Source: a virus. Taken from it: a stretch of DNA of 24,219 nucleotides. The DNA lies in the IMG/VR virus record IMGVR_UViG_3300037193_002569, positions 1 through 24,219 of that record. One strand, written 5' to 3'. The translations under genes and the position numbers were made by a program. The notes below the pieces were generated by a model, which ran no database searches, had not been told where the DNA came from, and saw only the letters and a program-made list of their open reading frames with translations. Below, piece by piece: positions 12,229 to 19,325 of this stretch; position 1 is the stretch's first letter, and every line of letters starts with the position of its first letter.

Positions 12229-14858
12229 GCGGGCACCTCCAGCAGCTCCAGGGCCCGATCCGCCAGCATCAGGTCACGCACCGGGTTGCCGCCGCCGACG
12301 TAGGTCACGTTGATCGACCGCGTCACGCCGCCGACCTGCCCACCCTCGGCCCGACGGATCCGCCCGGAGTCGTTGATGCCCTCCAGCAGGTCCCGGTGCC
12401 GAGCCGCGGCGCGCGCGTTCACCACGAACTCGCCGTTCGAGAGGTAGGCCGGGATCGAGTCCGACGTCGGGGTGCCGGGCCCGTAGACCCAGCCGCCCTC
12501 GGCACGCGTGATGCCGCCCGAGCGCGACCCGGGCAGGCCCGAGGACACGTGCCGGTCGTAGACGTCGATCGTGGCGTTCAGGCCGTTGATGTAGTCGACG
12601 ATCGCGTTGGCCTGCTCGTAGGCGGTGCCACCGTCGGCCGCGACCTTGATCGCCGCGTTCAGGCCGTCGATGTACTTCTTCGTGCCGCGAGCCTCCGCGC
12701 GCGCCTGCCGGCCGTCGCCCCGGATCTCGGTCACGACCTTCTTCGGGATCAGGCCATACTCGTCGGCCAGGTTCCGGGCCTCGGCCCGGGTCAGGCCCAT
12801 CGCCTCCATCTGGTCGATGAACGCGGCCCGTGCGGTGCGCACCCGGTCACGCAGCGACGCCTGCCCCTCGCCGGCGGCCGACGCCGCGCGCACCTGGTCG
12901 TACAGCGACTCGCGCACGCGCTGGATCTGCCCGTCCAGGCGCTTGCCCTCGGCGGTGGAGGTGTCGATCTCGCCGTTCAGGAGCTCCAGGGAGAGCTGCG
13001 ACCCGTCGGCCGCGAACCCGACGCGCCCGATCTGCTTGGACAGGATGTTGGTCGCGTCGGACAGGGCCGCGGCGGTCTCGGCCGGCACGCGCAGGCCGGC
13101 GATCTTCTCCTGAGCGGGGTCGAGGGCGTTGTCGATCAGGGACGTGCGGATCTGCTCGGCCGTCTTCTCGGTGCCCTCGTCGAACTTCGCCAGGTTCTCG
13201 ACCGCGCCGTCGGCCCACTCGCGGAAGGCCAGGGCCTCCTGATCGCCGGGCAGTGCGTGGTCAATCGCGAGGGCCAGGTCTGCGGCGCCGTCGATCAGGG
13301 GCCCGATGGACCCCGCGAAGTCGCCGAGCGCCTCGATGCCGGTCGCGGTGCCATCCACCAGCGCCCGGCCGAACGCCACCGCGCCATCGGCGGCATCGAA
13401 CAGCATGCCGACGATGTCCTCGCGATGCGTCGAGACGAAGTCGGCGAGCTCGTTGAGCTGCGGTGCGAACGCCTCGGCCAGGGCGCCCTGCACGCCGTCG
13501 GCCGCCTGCTCGATCGAGCGCTGCGCCTGCTCGACCTTCGCCGCCGTGTTGTCGCCGAGCGTCGCGAGCGCGCGGTCGGCGGCCCCGTCGAGGCCGTCGA
13601 ACTTCGCCGCGGCGCCGTCCAGGTCCATCGCGAACAGCGCGGCGCCCAGATCCTCGGCCTGCGTGCCGAACAGGGCCACGGCGGCGGCGTTGCGGGCGAT
13701 CGGGTCTTCGATCTCGCGCAGGCCGTCCAGGGTCTTGCCCAGGGCCTCGGCCGCGGAGTCGCCACCCTTGCCGACGGCCTCCTCCATCTCGGAGGCGGAC
13801 AGGCCGATCGCCTCGAAGCCCTCGGCGGTCAGTGTGGAGTCGTCCACCGCGCGGATCGCGAACTCCTTGAGCGCGTCCGCCGCGATGTCGGTGTCCCGGG
13901 CGCCGGCCTGGACCGCCTGCGACAGCAGCCCGAGCGCCTCCGGGCCCTCCAGGCCCAGGTTGCGGAACTGCGTGCCGTACTCGTTCAGCGTGTCCAGCCA
14001 GTCCTCGGACACGTTCAGCCCGGCCTGCTGGCCGGCCACGATCAGGTCGAACGCCCCGGCCGCGTCCTTCGCGAGGCCGGTGCGCAGGATCTGCGACGCC
14101 GTTCGGGCCACGTTCGGGATGTCCTCGCCGAGCACGTCGGCGACGCCGGACAGGGACTGGATGACGGCCTGCGCGTCCCGGTCGGTCGACTTCGGGTCGA
14201 GCAGGCCGGTCTCCACCGCGACGCGCGCGGTGTCCATGTTGGCCTCGATGGACTCGCCGAAGTTGCTGGCGTACGCCTCGCCGGCTGCCCGGCCCAGGCG
14301 CGCCACGGTGGCCTCGTCGAGCCCCGTGCGCGCAGCCAGCGTGTCCGCCCGCACCTCGTTGTCGAGGCCGGACAGCAGCGCGTCACCGAGCGCCTGGCCG
14401 ATCTGGATCACGGAGCCCGCGATGGGGATCGCGGCCAGCGCGGCGATGATGCGCCCGCCGAGCGCGTTCCCGGCCCGCTCGCCACCGTCGGCCCCTGCGG
14501 CCTCCGCCTCGTCGGCCAGGCCCTCCAGCTCGCCCTCGGCGTCCGAGACGTCCGCCGTGACCTCGAACTCGGCGCGCAGCCCTGAGACCGCGCGCAGGCG
14601 CGCCTCCGCCTTGCCGAGCGACGCCTCCGCCTTGGTGATGTCAGCGTCCACCTCGGGCGAGGCGTCCATGTGCCGGAGAATCTCCAGCTCGCGGGTGTAC
14701 TCCTCGACCTTGGCCTCGGCCTTGGTGATGTCCGCATCGAACGGCGTTGTGACCGTCTTGCCGTCGAGCGCCTTCTGCCGACTCTCGACCTTGTCGGCAC
14801 CCTTGGTGAAGTCGTCAACCTTGGCGGTGAACAGGGACTCCAGCTCGGCGACGCGCAT
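12225..14858 (-). CDS. Tape measure protein (877 aa)
   Basis: The longest gene in the window, placed between the tail chaperone pair and the distal tail gene, as in nearly all siphoviruses. The N-terminus is helical with repeats: DADITKAEA occurs at residues 41-49 and 71-79, with a related DVSDAEGE near 103. A hydrophobic stretch at about 132-165 (RIIAALAAIPIAG and onward) is typical of tape measure proteins. The middle resembles PhageMin_Tail-type helical regions (IVAGQQAGLNVSEDWLDTLNEYGTQF). No peptidase or lysozyme motif is visible in the C-terminus, which ends with a Gly-rich section. The protein sets tail length; 877 residues would suit a tail in the range of 130 nm by the usual rule of 1.5 angstrom per residue. 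Start ATG at 14858 after GGAGGGGG. Confidence 0.93.
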   Translation of the reverse strand: MRVAELESLFTAKVDDFTKGADKVESRQKALDGKTVTTPFDADITKAEAKVEEYTRELEILRHMDASPEVDADITKAEASLGKAEARLRAVSGLRAEFEVTADVSDAEGELEGLADEAEAAGADGGERAGNALGGRIIAALAAIPIAGSVIQIGQALGDALLSGLDNEVRADTLAARTGLDEATVARLGRAAGEAYASNFGESIEANMDTARVAVETGLLDPKSTDRDAQAVIQSLSGVADVLGEDIPNVARTASQILRTGLAKDAAGAFDLIVAGQQAGLNVSEDWLDTLNEYGTQFRNLGLEGPEALGLLSQAVQAGARDTDIAADALKEFAIRAVDDSTLTAEGFEAIGLSASEMEEAVGKGGDSAAEALGKTLDGLREIEDPIARNAAAVALFGTQAEDLGAALFAMDLDGAAAKFDGLDGAADRALATLGDNTAAKVEQAQRSIEQAADGVQGALAEAFAPQLNELADFVSTHREDIVGMLFDAADGAVAFGRALVDGTATGIEALGDFAGSIGPLIDGAADLALAIDHALPGDQEALAFREWADGAVENLAKFDEGTEKTAEQIRTSLIDNALDPAQEKIAGLRVPAETAAALSDATNILSKQIGRVGFAADGSQLSLELLNGEIDTSTAEGKRLDGQIQRVRESLYDQVRAASAAGEGQASLRDRVRTARAAFIDQMEAMGLTRAEARNLADEYGLIPKKVVTEIRGDGRQARAEARGTKKYIDGLNAAIKVAADGGTAYEQANAIVDYINGLNATIDVYDRHVSSGLPGSRSGGITRAEGGWVYGPGTPTSDSIPAYLSNGEFVVNARAAARHRDLLEGINDSGRIRRAEGGQVGGVTRSINVTYVGGGNPVRDLMLADRALELLEVPA

Positions 14859-15199
14859 CAGTCACCCCCTCCGAGAGCAGCCCGCAGGCGGGACGTGGGT
14901 TCGTTCAGGAGCGCGAGGATCAGGCCCCGCACGGGCGCCCACGGGCGCTCCCACGTGGCCGGGTCGGTCAGGTCGATGCCGTACAGGCGGGCCAGGTCGG
15001 CCACGACGAGCGACCAGCGCGGCAGGATGTCCGGCCAGCCCACGACGCGCGCCTGGTCGCGGGACGGCGCCTTGCTCAGGAGGTGGCGCGGGAGCCGGTA
15101 GTCCGACCAGAGGCCGGTTTCCGGGTCCTTCGTGCCGACGCCGTAGCGGTCCCAGTCCGCTTCCGTGACCGGGAACCGCTCGCGGCTTCCCCCGAGCCC
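14858..15199 (-). CDS. Tail assembly chaperone T segment, made by -1 frameshift
   Basis: This open frame starts after a TGA at 15202-15200 and has no need of its own start: its protein reads SRERFPVTEADWDRYG, WSDYRLPRHLLS, VVGWPDILPRWSLVV and ends RAALGGGD, the style of the T part of lambda-type G/GT proteins. It lies in the -1 frame relative to the G gene, which overlaps it from 15199 to 15076. A GTG at 15043 (after GTCGTG) could give a 61-aa product but has no good ribosome site. The fused GT protein would be about 231 residues and help assemble the tail around the tape measure. The stop overlaps the tape measure ATG (TGATG). Confidence 0.8.
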   Translation of the reverse strand, partial: GLGGSRERFPVTEADWDRYGVGTKDPETGLWSDYRLPRHLLSKAPSRDQARVVGWPDILPRWSLVVADLARLYGIDLTDPATWERPWAPVRGLILALLNEPTSRLRAALGGGD

Positions 15200-15552
15200 T
15201 CACCGCCCGTGGTGTTCGAGCGCAGGCGGGCCACGTACTCCTCGGCCGCCTTCTGCCCACGCACCCAAGCCACCAGGGCCACCAGGGCGAACGTGCCGAT
15301 GGCGGCGGCCGGGACGTCGTCGGCGTCCATCTGCTCGACGACGGCGGCCGTGAGCGTCAGGTCCGGCAGGGTCTCCTCGCCGAGGATCTCCGCGCGCTCC
15401 TGCGGCGTCTTGGCCGCCAGGTACTGCGTGCACCGCACACCACGGGCGATGCCAGGCTGGGGCGCCAGGTACGTCTTGCCGGCGTACGGCAGCTCCAGCG
15501 CGGCCTCGCCCGTGATCGCGGCGATGTGCTCGCCGAGGTCCCCCAGGATCAC
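15076..15552 (-). CDS. Tail assembly chaperone G (158 aa)
   Basis: Short form of the chaperone pair between the major tail gene and the tape measure gene. It starts with MILGDLGEHIAAITGEA, contains YLAAKTPQERAEILGEETLPDLTLTAAVVEQMDADD, then a helical segment TFALVALVAWVRGQKAAEEYVARL. After the slip site its tail (RSRKRTGTATASARRTRKP) is basic and low in complexity, as usual for G proteins when the ribosome does not slip. The GTG at 15552 overlaps the upstream stop (GTGA). The longer reading from 15630 is unlikely because it lies inside the major tail gene. Role: chaperone that coats the tape measure protein before tube polymerisation. Confidence 0.85.
   Translation of the reverse strand: MILGDLGEHIAAITGEAALELPYAGKTYLAPQPGIARGVRCTQYLAAKTPQERAEILGEETLPDLTLTAAVVEQMDADDVPAAAIGTFALVALVAWVRGQKAAEEYVARLRSNTTGGEGSGEAASGSRSRKRTGTATASARRTRKPASGRTTGSRATS
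15187..15193 (-). other. Candidate -1 ribosomal frameshift site GGGGGAA
   Basis: On the minus strand the G frame reads TCG GGG GAA GCC. Slipping back one base at G-GGG-GAA moves the ribosome into the T frame (GGG GGA AGC CGC), which is open until 14858. The P-site pairing is kept fully; the A-site codon changes from GAA to GGA. It lies within 10 bases after the upstream stop of the T frame, so the position fits. Confidence 0.75.
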
Positions 15553-16079
15553 GGGACGACCGGCTCCCAGCCGGTCCACGGGTTCGTGATGCTCTTGTGC
15601 GGGCCCTTGCCGGTCAGGGTGACGTTCCACATCTCGTTGGTGCCGTCGGGGCCCGTGTTGCCGCGCACGATCGCGACCGTGGCGACACCCTCGAAGGCGT
15701 CGTTCGGGTCGATCAGCGCGTCATCCTCGGGCTTGTGGTACCAGCGCACCGGGATCACGGCCGCCGACCCCTTCGACTCGGGGCGCGTCCGGTCGAACAG
15801 CGCCTTGAGCTCCGGGATCAGGCCCGTGGTGGGGACGCGGTTGACGTACACCGAGAACGCCACGGTCCAGCCCCAGCCGGACACGTCGTCGTTCGGCGCG
15901 CCGAAGTCGTCGTAGGTCTGCGCGCTCTGCGTGATCGCGGTCGGCGACGGCACGAAGTTGAACATCCGGCGCACCGGCGTCCACGACGGCGTCTCGGTGG
16001 CCGAGGTGTCCACGTCGACGCCGTACTCGTACGACTTGCCGAGCTCGGCACCGGCCGGGAGCGTGGGGGATTCGGGCAT
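15549..16079 (-). CDS. Major tail tube protein (176 aa)
   Basis: A 176-residue protein upstream of the chaperone pair, the standard place of the tail tube subunit. The sequence has beta-rich features seen in tube proteins: GKSYEYGVDVDTSATETPSWTP region near the start, VRRMFNFVPSPTAITQ, GWTVAFSVYVNR, IPVRWYHKP, and a late MWNVTLTGKG strand. It has no appended Ig-like domain. ATG at 16079 with GGAGG eight bases ahead. The product polymerises as hexamers around the tape measure protein. The assignment rests on place plus fold-like pattern, and is firm. Confidence 0.87.
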   Translation of the reverse strand: MPESPTLPAGAELGKSYEYGVDVDTSATETPSWTPVRRMFNFVPSPTAITQSAQTYDDFGAPNDDVSGWGWTVAFSVYVNRVPTTGLIPELKALFDRTRPESKGSAAVIPVRWYHKPEDDALIDPNDAFEGVATVAIVRGNTGPDGTNEMWNVTLTGKGPHKSITNPWTGWEPVVP

Positions 16080-16082
16080 GGG

Positions 16083-16490
16083 TCAGTCCTCCAGGGTGAC
16101 TGCGTAGTTCAGGGACAGCTCGGTCCGGCGACTGCCGTCGGCACCGAGAGGCAGAGGGCCGGATGCCCACGCCGAGGAGAGGCCCGCTGTGCGGGTCATG
16201 CGCCGCAGGACGGCGTCGACCGCGTCGGCCAGGTCATCGGCCGACACCGGGTTGCCGGGCAGGCCACGGACGCGCACCTGGATCAGGCGCGGGCCCGGGT
16301 CGCCGTCGTACGTCGCGTCCGGCGAGCCGCCGTAGCGCGTGATGCCGATGGCCCGGTCCGGCGTCGTGCCGATCGGGCCGTAGAAGATGGCCGTCTCAGC
16401 GGCCGTGTACCCGCCCGCCGGCTTCCAGACGCCGACACCGCGAGCCGCGAGGATCCCGGCCAGGGCCACGATCGCCTCGGAGTCCTTCAC
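16083..16490 (-). CDS. Tail terminator-like / minor capsid protein (135 aa)
   Basis: A 135-residue protein one gene before the major tail gene. Its pattern (VALAGILAARGVGVW, AIFYGPIGTTPDRAIGITRY, LIQVRVRGLPGNPVSADDLADAVDAVL, then a late strand TELSLNYAVTLED) resembles the minor capsid or tail terminator proteins of Gram-positive phages, which cap the tail tube and join it to the head. Start GTG at 16490 after GGGGGTGATCC. It is separated from its upstream minus-strand neighbour by 236 bases that carry an opposed gene, so either the late transcript runs antisense through that gene or a new promoter acts here. Confidence 0.75.
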   Translation of the reverse strand: MKDSEAIVALAGILAARGVGVWKPAGGYTAAETAIFYGPIGTTPDRAIGITRYGGSPDATYDGDPGPRLIQVRVRGLPGNPVSADDLADAVDAVLRRMTRTAGLSSAWASGPLPLGADGSRRTELSLNYAVTLED

Positions 16491-16544
16491 GGATCACCCC
16501 CAGGATTCCTATGCGCGCGCGGGCGCGGGTGCGACGATCAGGGC

Positions 16545-16730
16545 ATGAAGCGATGGGTGAAGTGGGTCATCTGGGGACTCGTCGCCGCCTGGGTCCTGCT
16601 CGTGGTGGCGATGTTCGTGTCCGAGGAAGTGCTGGTCGCCGTCGGCTGGACGACGCCCGTCTTCCTGCTGTTCCTCGGCGGGTTCGCGGCGGTCGTCGCG
16701 GCGGCCGTGAAGTACCTGCGCCGGGACTAG
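16545..16730 (+). CDS. Small two-helix membrane protein on the opposite strand (61 aa)
   Basis: A 61-residue protein with a basic start (MKRWVKWV), two hydrophobic helices (about 8-26, IWGLVAAWVLLVVAMFV, and about 34-55, WTTPVFLLFLGGFAAVVAAAV), and a basic end (KYLRRD). This is a full, balanced membrane-protein composition, and no minus-strand gene covers the region, which supports a real gene. The ribosome site is modest (AGGG before ATG). Its stop TAG shares the four bases CTAG with the TAG of the convergent connector gene. An opposed small gene in a structural operon fits a moron, perhaps for superinfection exclusion or cell-surface change in the lysogen. No family recognised; function is open. 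Confidence 0.65.
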   Translation: MKRWVKWVIWGLVAAWVLLVVAMFVSEEVLVAVGWTTPVFLLFLGGFAAVVAAAVKYLRRD

Positions 16731-17074
16731 CCGAGCTTCCGGCGCACCGCGGCGGCCTGGATCTGCTCGACCTCCGCGCGGGAGTCGAGGGTGCCGGTCT
16801 CCAGGAACTTGCTCTGCCCGGTCGGGTGGCTCAGCGTGAGGTTCTCGTGCTGGTAGACCGCGTACTCGGAGTCCGTGTAGACGGCGGCCTCCAGGTGGTC
16901 TGGCGTGGCCTCGTCGACCGTCAGCGACCCGGGCAGGTCATCCCCGCTCGTGGCGGGGTCGTCCGGCGTCCGCTCGCGCGTGACCTTCCGGACCAGCTCC
17001 GCGCTCTCGTTCAGGCCGTCGGCGGCCGCAGCGCGCATCCGCGCGATGATCTGGGCCGCGCTCATGCCGCTCAC
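16727..17074 (-). CDS. HK97 gp10-like head-tail / tail completion protein (115 aa)
   Basis: A 115-residue protein with SAAQIIARMRAAAADGLNESAELVRKVTRERTPDD at the start, DHLEAAVYTDSEYAVYQHENLTLSHP in the middle and KFLETGTLDSRAEVEQIQAAAVRRK at the end. The pattern with YAVYQHE and a KFLE box is typical of gp10-like connector or tail completion proteins that lie between head closure and tail terminator genes. I chose GTG at 17074 because it overlaps the upstream stop (GTGA); the ATG at 17065 is three codons later and also possible. Neither has a good ribosome site, so coupling is likely. It ends at TAG shared with an opposed gene. Confidence 0.8.
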   Translation of the reverse strand: MSGMSAAQIIARMRAAAADGLNESAELVRKVTRERTPDDPATSGDDLPGSLTVDEATPDHLEAAVYTDSEYAVYQHENLTLSHPTGQSKFLETGTLDSRAEVEQIQAAAVRRKLG

Positions 17075-17397
17075 GTCAGCGCCAGGGTCTGCCACGACGG
17101 CAAGGTGGGGTGCGGCGCGCCGCCGCTCGTGATGACCACGGCCGTGCGCTCCTTGCCCGTCCCGGACCACACGGTGACCAGCGATCCGGGCGGGGCCACG
17201 ACCTCCCAGGCGCAGTGCACCTTGGCCGACGACACCACCTCGGCACCCCCCGGGTCACGGACGAGCGTCGCGCCCTCCTCGACCATGGCCGGGATGTCCG
17301 GCACCGCGGGCCCGAAGACGTCGCCCATGCCGCCCGAGCCCGTCAGGGGCTGCACCGTGACCGTGTGCGGCGTCATGAGCGCCGGTATCGCGGCCAC
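17071..17397 (-). CDS. Head closure / stopper protein (108 aa)
   Basis: A 108-residue protein in the connector module. It begins MAAIPALMTPHTVTVQPLTGSGGMGD, with a beta pattern and a late TAVVITSGGAPHPTLPSWQTLAL, the style of head closure proteins (SPP1 gp16-like) that seal the portal after DNA packaging. GTG start at 17397 after GGAGACGATCTGAC. It sits between the adaptor and the gp10-like gene and overlaps the latter by four bases. The family is inferred mainly from place and size, with some sequence pattern support. Confidence 0.72.
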   Translation of the reverse strand: MAAIPALMTPHTVTVQPLTGSGGMGDVFGPAVPDIPAMVEEGATLVRDPGGAEVVSSAKVHCAWEVVAPPGSLVTVWSGTGKERTAVVITSGGAPHPTLPSWQTLALT

Positions 17398-17398
17398 G

Positions 17399-17827
17399 TC
17401 AGATCGTCTCCTCCACCGGCGCGGTGGTCTCGTAGGCGCCCGCCCACATGTCCACCGCGCCGGCCCGCTGCCGGGAGAACCCCAGGCGCCGGCGCTCCGA
17501 CTTCGTCAGGTACAGGTCCCCGGTCGGGTTGGCGAACGTGGTCGAGGCGTTGAACGGGCCCGCGCCCCACGACGTCTGGGTGGCCGGCGGACCCGCCTCG
17601 ACACCCGACGCCATGGCGCGGATCACCATGGAGCACGTGACGCTGACCAGGGTCTGCGTCGGGGCGGTCAGGTCAGCCAGGACACCGTGCATGTCCTCGT
17701 CGAGAATGAGCTGCGAGGCGTCCAGGAGGAGCTGAGTCGCCCGCGTCGCCTCGGCCTCCGTGAGGGTTCGCCAGCGGGCCTCCACCTGCTCCGTCGTCGC
17801 GAACGCAGGGGGAACGGTCAGGGCCAT
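17399..17827 (-). CDS. Head-tail adaptor, Gp19/Gp15/Gp42 family (142 aa)
   Basis: The all-helical start (FATTEQVEARWRTLTEAEATRATQLLLDASQLILDE) followed by LVSVTCSMVIRAMAS and the late YLTKSERRRLGF is the pattern of the Gp19/Gp15/Gp42-like adaptor family, which binds under the portal and makes the first ring of the connector. ATG at 17827 with GAGGAGG at proper spacing, the best ribosome site in this part. It is the first gene after a 184-base gap that follows the capsid genes, so it probably starts a subset of translation units. Confidence 0.87.
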   Translation of the reverse strand: MALTVPPAFATTEQVEARWRTLTEAEATRATQLLLDASQLILDEDMHGVLADLTAPTQTLVSVTCSMVIRAMASGVEAGPPATQTSWGAGPFNASTTFANPTGDLYLTKSERRRLGFSRQRAGAVDMWAGAYETTAPVEETI

Positions 17828-18011
17828 GACGACCTCCTCGGGGGTGTGGTGGCGGGCACGCAGGACAGCTCATGACAGGGCGGAAAGGACCCCGGCAGAG
17901 AAGAGCCCCGAGCCGCCTTCGCGCGGTATGCGTGGATCACCGGGGCACGCGTTGACGCGCCCGCCACCAGGTGGGCGGTGCACGGCGGGGATGATCCGCC
18001 GTGCACCACGA
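17828..18011. other. Gap after capsid genes, with strong hairpin
   Basis: No convincing gene is seen in these 184 bases. The main element is a 12-bp perfect hairpin at 17977-18007. A coupled reading frame (18015 to 17818) crosses the whole gap but has no ribosome site and an odd Pro/Ser/Cys-rich product, so I do not call it. Confidence 0.5.
17977..18007 (-). terminator. Perfect 12-bp hairpin downstream of the capsid genes
   Basis: GGTGCACGGCGG (17977-17988) pairs with CCGCCGTGCACC (17996-18007) around a 7-base loop, starting five bases past the stop of the 119-aa gene. There is no U-tract, so it may be a partial terminator or 3'-end stabiliser that sets capsid expression above that of connector and tail genes. 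Confidence 0.6.
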
Positions 18012-18371
18012 TCACTCGGCCGGGTGCTCGGCCTCGTACGCGTCGCGGATCTGGTCGCGCGTGGCGCCCTCGGGGTAGGTGAACCCCACGGTGTCCGCGA
18101 ACCCAGCCCACGCCGCCAGGGAGGCGCCACGCGAGGGCCGCTCGACGTCGCCGGCCGGGTCGCCGGCGGGCTCTACGGGCGGCTCCTGTGGCTCGGGGGC
18201 TGGGGCTGCCGGGTCGCCGGCGGGCTCTGCCGGAGCGGCGGGGAGGTGCCCACCGGTGGCCTTGTATCCCTTGGCGACCAGGCGGCGCGCGAGGTCGCTC
18301 CCGGCTGTCACCGAGGTGCCCTTGGGGCTGACCAGCGTCACGCGCTCCTTGACGACGCGCTCCTTCGCCAT
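18012..18371 (-). CDS. Hypothetical protein next to major capsid (119 aa)
   Basis: Three parts are visible: a small N-terminal beta unit (MAKERVVKERVTLVSPKGTS to LARRLVAKGY), a Pro/Ala/Glu-rich linker (about 43-78, with PAGDPA repeated), and a C-terminal helical unit (LAAWAGFADTVGFTYPEGATRDQIRDAYEAEH) like the small helix-extended-loop-helix modules found in Lsr2 and Rho N-terminal regions. Similar two-part proteins are commonly encoded just after the major capsid gene of actinophages. It could be a head decoration or a connector helper. ATG at 18371 follows GGAGGG. I cannot name a function. Confidence 0.7.
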   Translation of the reverse strand: MAKERVVKERVTLVSPKGTSVTAGSDLARRLVAKGYKATGGHLPAAPAEPAGDPAAPAPEPQEPPVEPAGDPAGDVERPSRGASLAAWAGFADTVGFTYPEGATRDQIRDAYEAEHPAE

Positions 18372-18374
18372 CGG

Positions 18375-19316
18375 TCAGCCCTCCGTGTTCTCGGTGATGG
18401 TGACGAATGCCTCGGTGTCGGCCACGACGAAGCCGTACTCGGCCTCCGCCAGGACCGCCACCAGGTTGTTCTCGAACAGCGAGGTCAGCTGACCGTTGAT
18501 CGTCACCGTCGCCTCGGTCGAGACGCGGAACGAGATGCCGCCGACGGCGCCCCACGCGGTCTTGGACCAGTCGCCGGCGTAGCCGACGATGCCACCCGTG
18601 TTCGGGGTGCCGGTGACCACGTCGGTGCCGATGCCCTCGGCGTACACCGCCTGGCGGCGCAGGAGACGCCCCGCGTCCAGGGAGGTGTTCTCGTAGGTGG
18701 CGTCCACGAACAGCGGGCGGCCGTTGAGGTCCACGGCGCTGTTCAGGATGGGCTCCGCGACGTCGTCGAACGCCCAGCCGCGCAGCTTCTTCTTGTCGTT
18801 GACCAGGAGGGCCAGCGCCGAGTTGAGGTCGGCGTACACGCCACCGTCCGCCGCGGCGGCCGTGCCGAGCTCGACCGACTTGGTTGTCTCGTCGATGTAG
18901 TTGTCGAACGGGCCCGTGCCGGTGCCGTCACCACCCACGTTGTGCAGGGCAGCGAGGTCGAACGCCGTCGAGAACGCCTCGGCGAGGTGGCCGCGCAGGA
19001 GGGTCGCGTAGCTGCCCGGGTTCGCCCGCACGACCTCCGAAGACATGACCGCGATCGCGGCCAGCTTCTTCGGGGCCATCGAGATCAGCCCGAGGCCACC
19101 CTTGGTGGCGGGCTTCTGGCCGGCCTCGCCAACCCAGTTCGCCGTCGGCTTGCTGGTCACGTGGGGGATGGCCTGGCCGGAGATCCCGAGCGGGATCCGC
19201 GGAGAGAGCGCCTGCACGGCCGACTGCCGGGCGGCCTCGTCGAAGATGGGGGCCGACTGCTCGGGGGTCAGGAACCCCTCGAAGTCGCTGAGCTTGGTTG
19301 CGGCGGTGATCGCCAT
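18375..19316 (-). CDS. Major capsid protein, HK97 fold (313 aa)
   Basis: The pattern fits HK97-like coat proteins: a helical start (KLSDFEGFLTPEQSAPIFDEAARQSA), the P-domain strand VTSKPTANWVGEAGQKPATKG, LAAIAVMSSEVVRANPGSYATLLRGHLAEAF (spine helix region), AFDLAALHNVGGDGTGTGPF, and the late FRVSTEATVTINGQLTSLFENNLVAVLAEAEYGFVVAD. A separate scaffold gene lies just upstream, so there is no need for an internal delta domain. There is no sign of a protease gene next to it. ATG at 19316 with AGGAGGA at good spacing, in line with high expression. The product builds the icosahedral head. Confidence 0.93.
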   Translation of the reverse strand: MAITAATKLSDFEGFLTPEQSAPIFDEAARQSAVQALSPRIPLGISGQAIPHVTSKPTANWVGEAGQKPATKGGLGLISMAPKKLAAIAVMSSEVVRANPGSYATLLRGHLAEAFSTAFDLAALHNVGGDGTGTGPFDNYIDETTKSVELGTAAAADGGVYADLNSALALLVNDKKKLRGWAFDDVAEPILNSAVDLNGRPLFVDATYENTSLDAGRLLRRQAVYAEGIGTDVVTGTPNTGGIVGYAGDWSKTAWGAVGGISFRVSTEATVTINGQLTSLFENNLVAVLAEAEYGFVVADTEAFVTITENTEG

Positions 19317-19325
19317 GGTCTCCTC

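Noticed and set aside
12396-14585. A 729-codon plus-strand open frame
   Set aside because: It is a mirror of the tape measure gene, with no family pattern and no ribosome site.
17818-18015. A 65-codon frame coupled to both neighbours in the gap after the capsid genes
   Set aside because: No ribosome site, odd Pro/Ser/Cys-rich product, mixed third-position bias and a strong hairpin in its first part. It is kept only as a point for checking.
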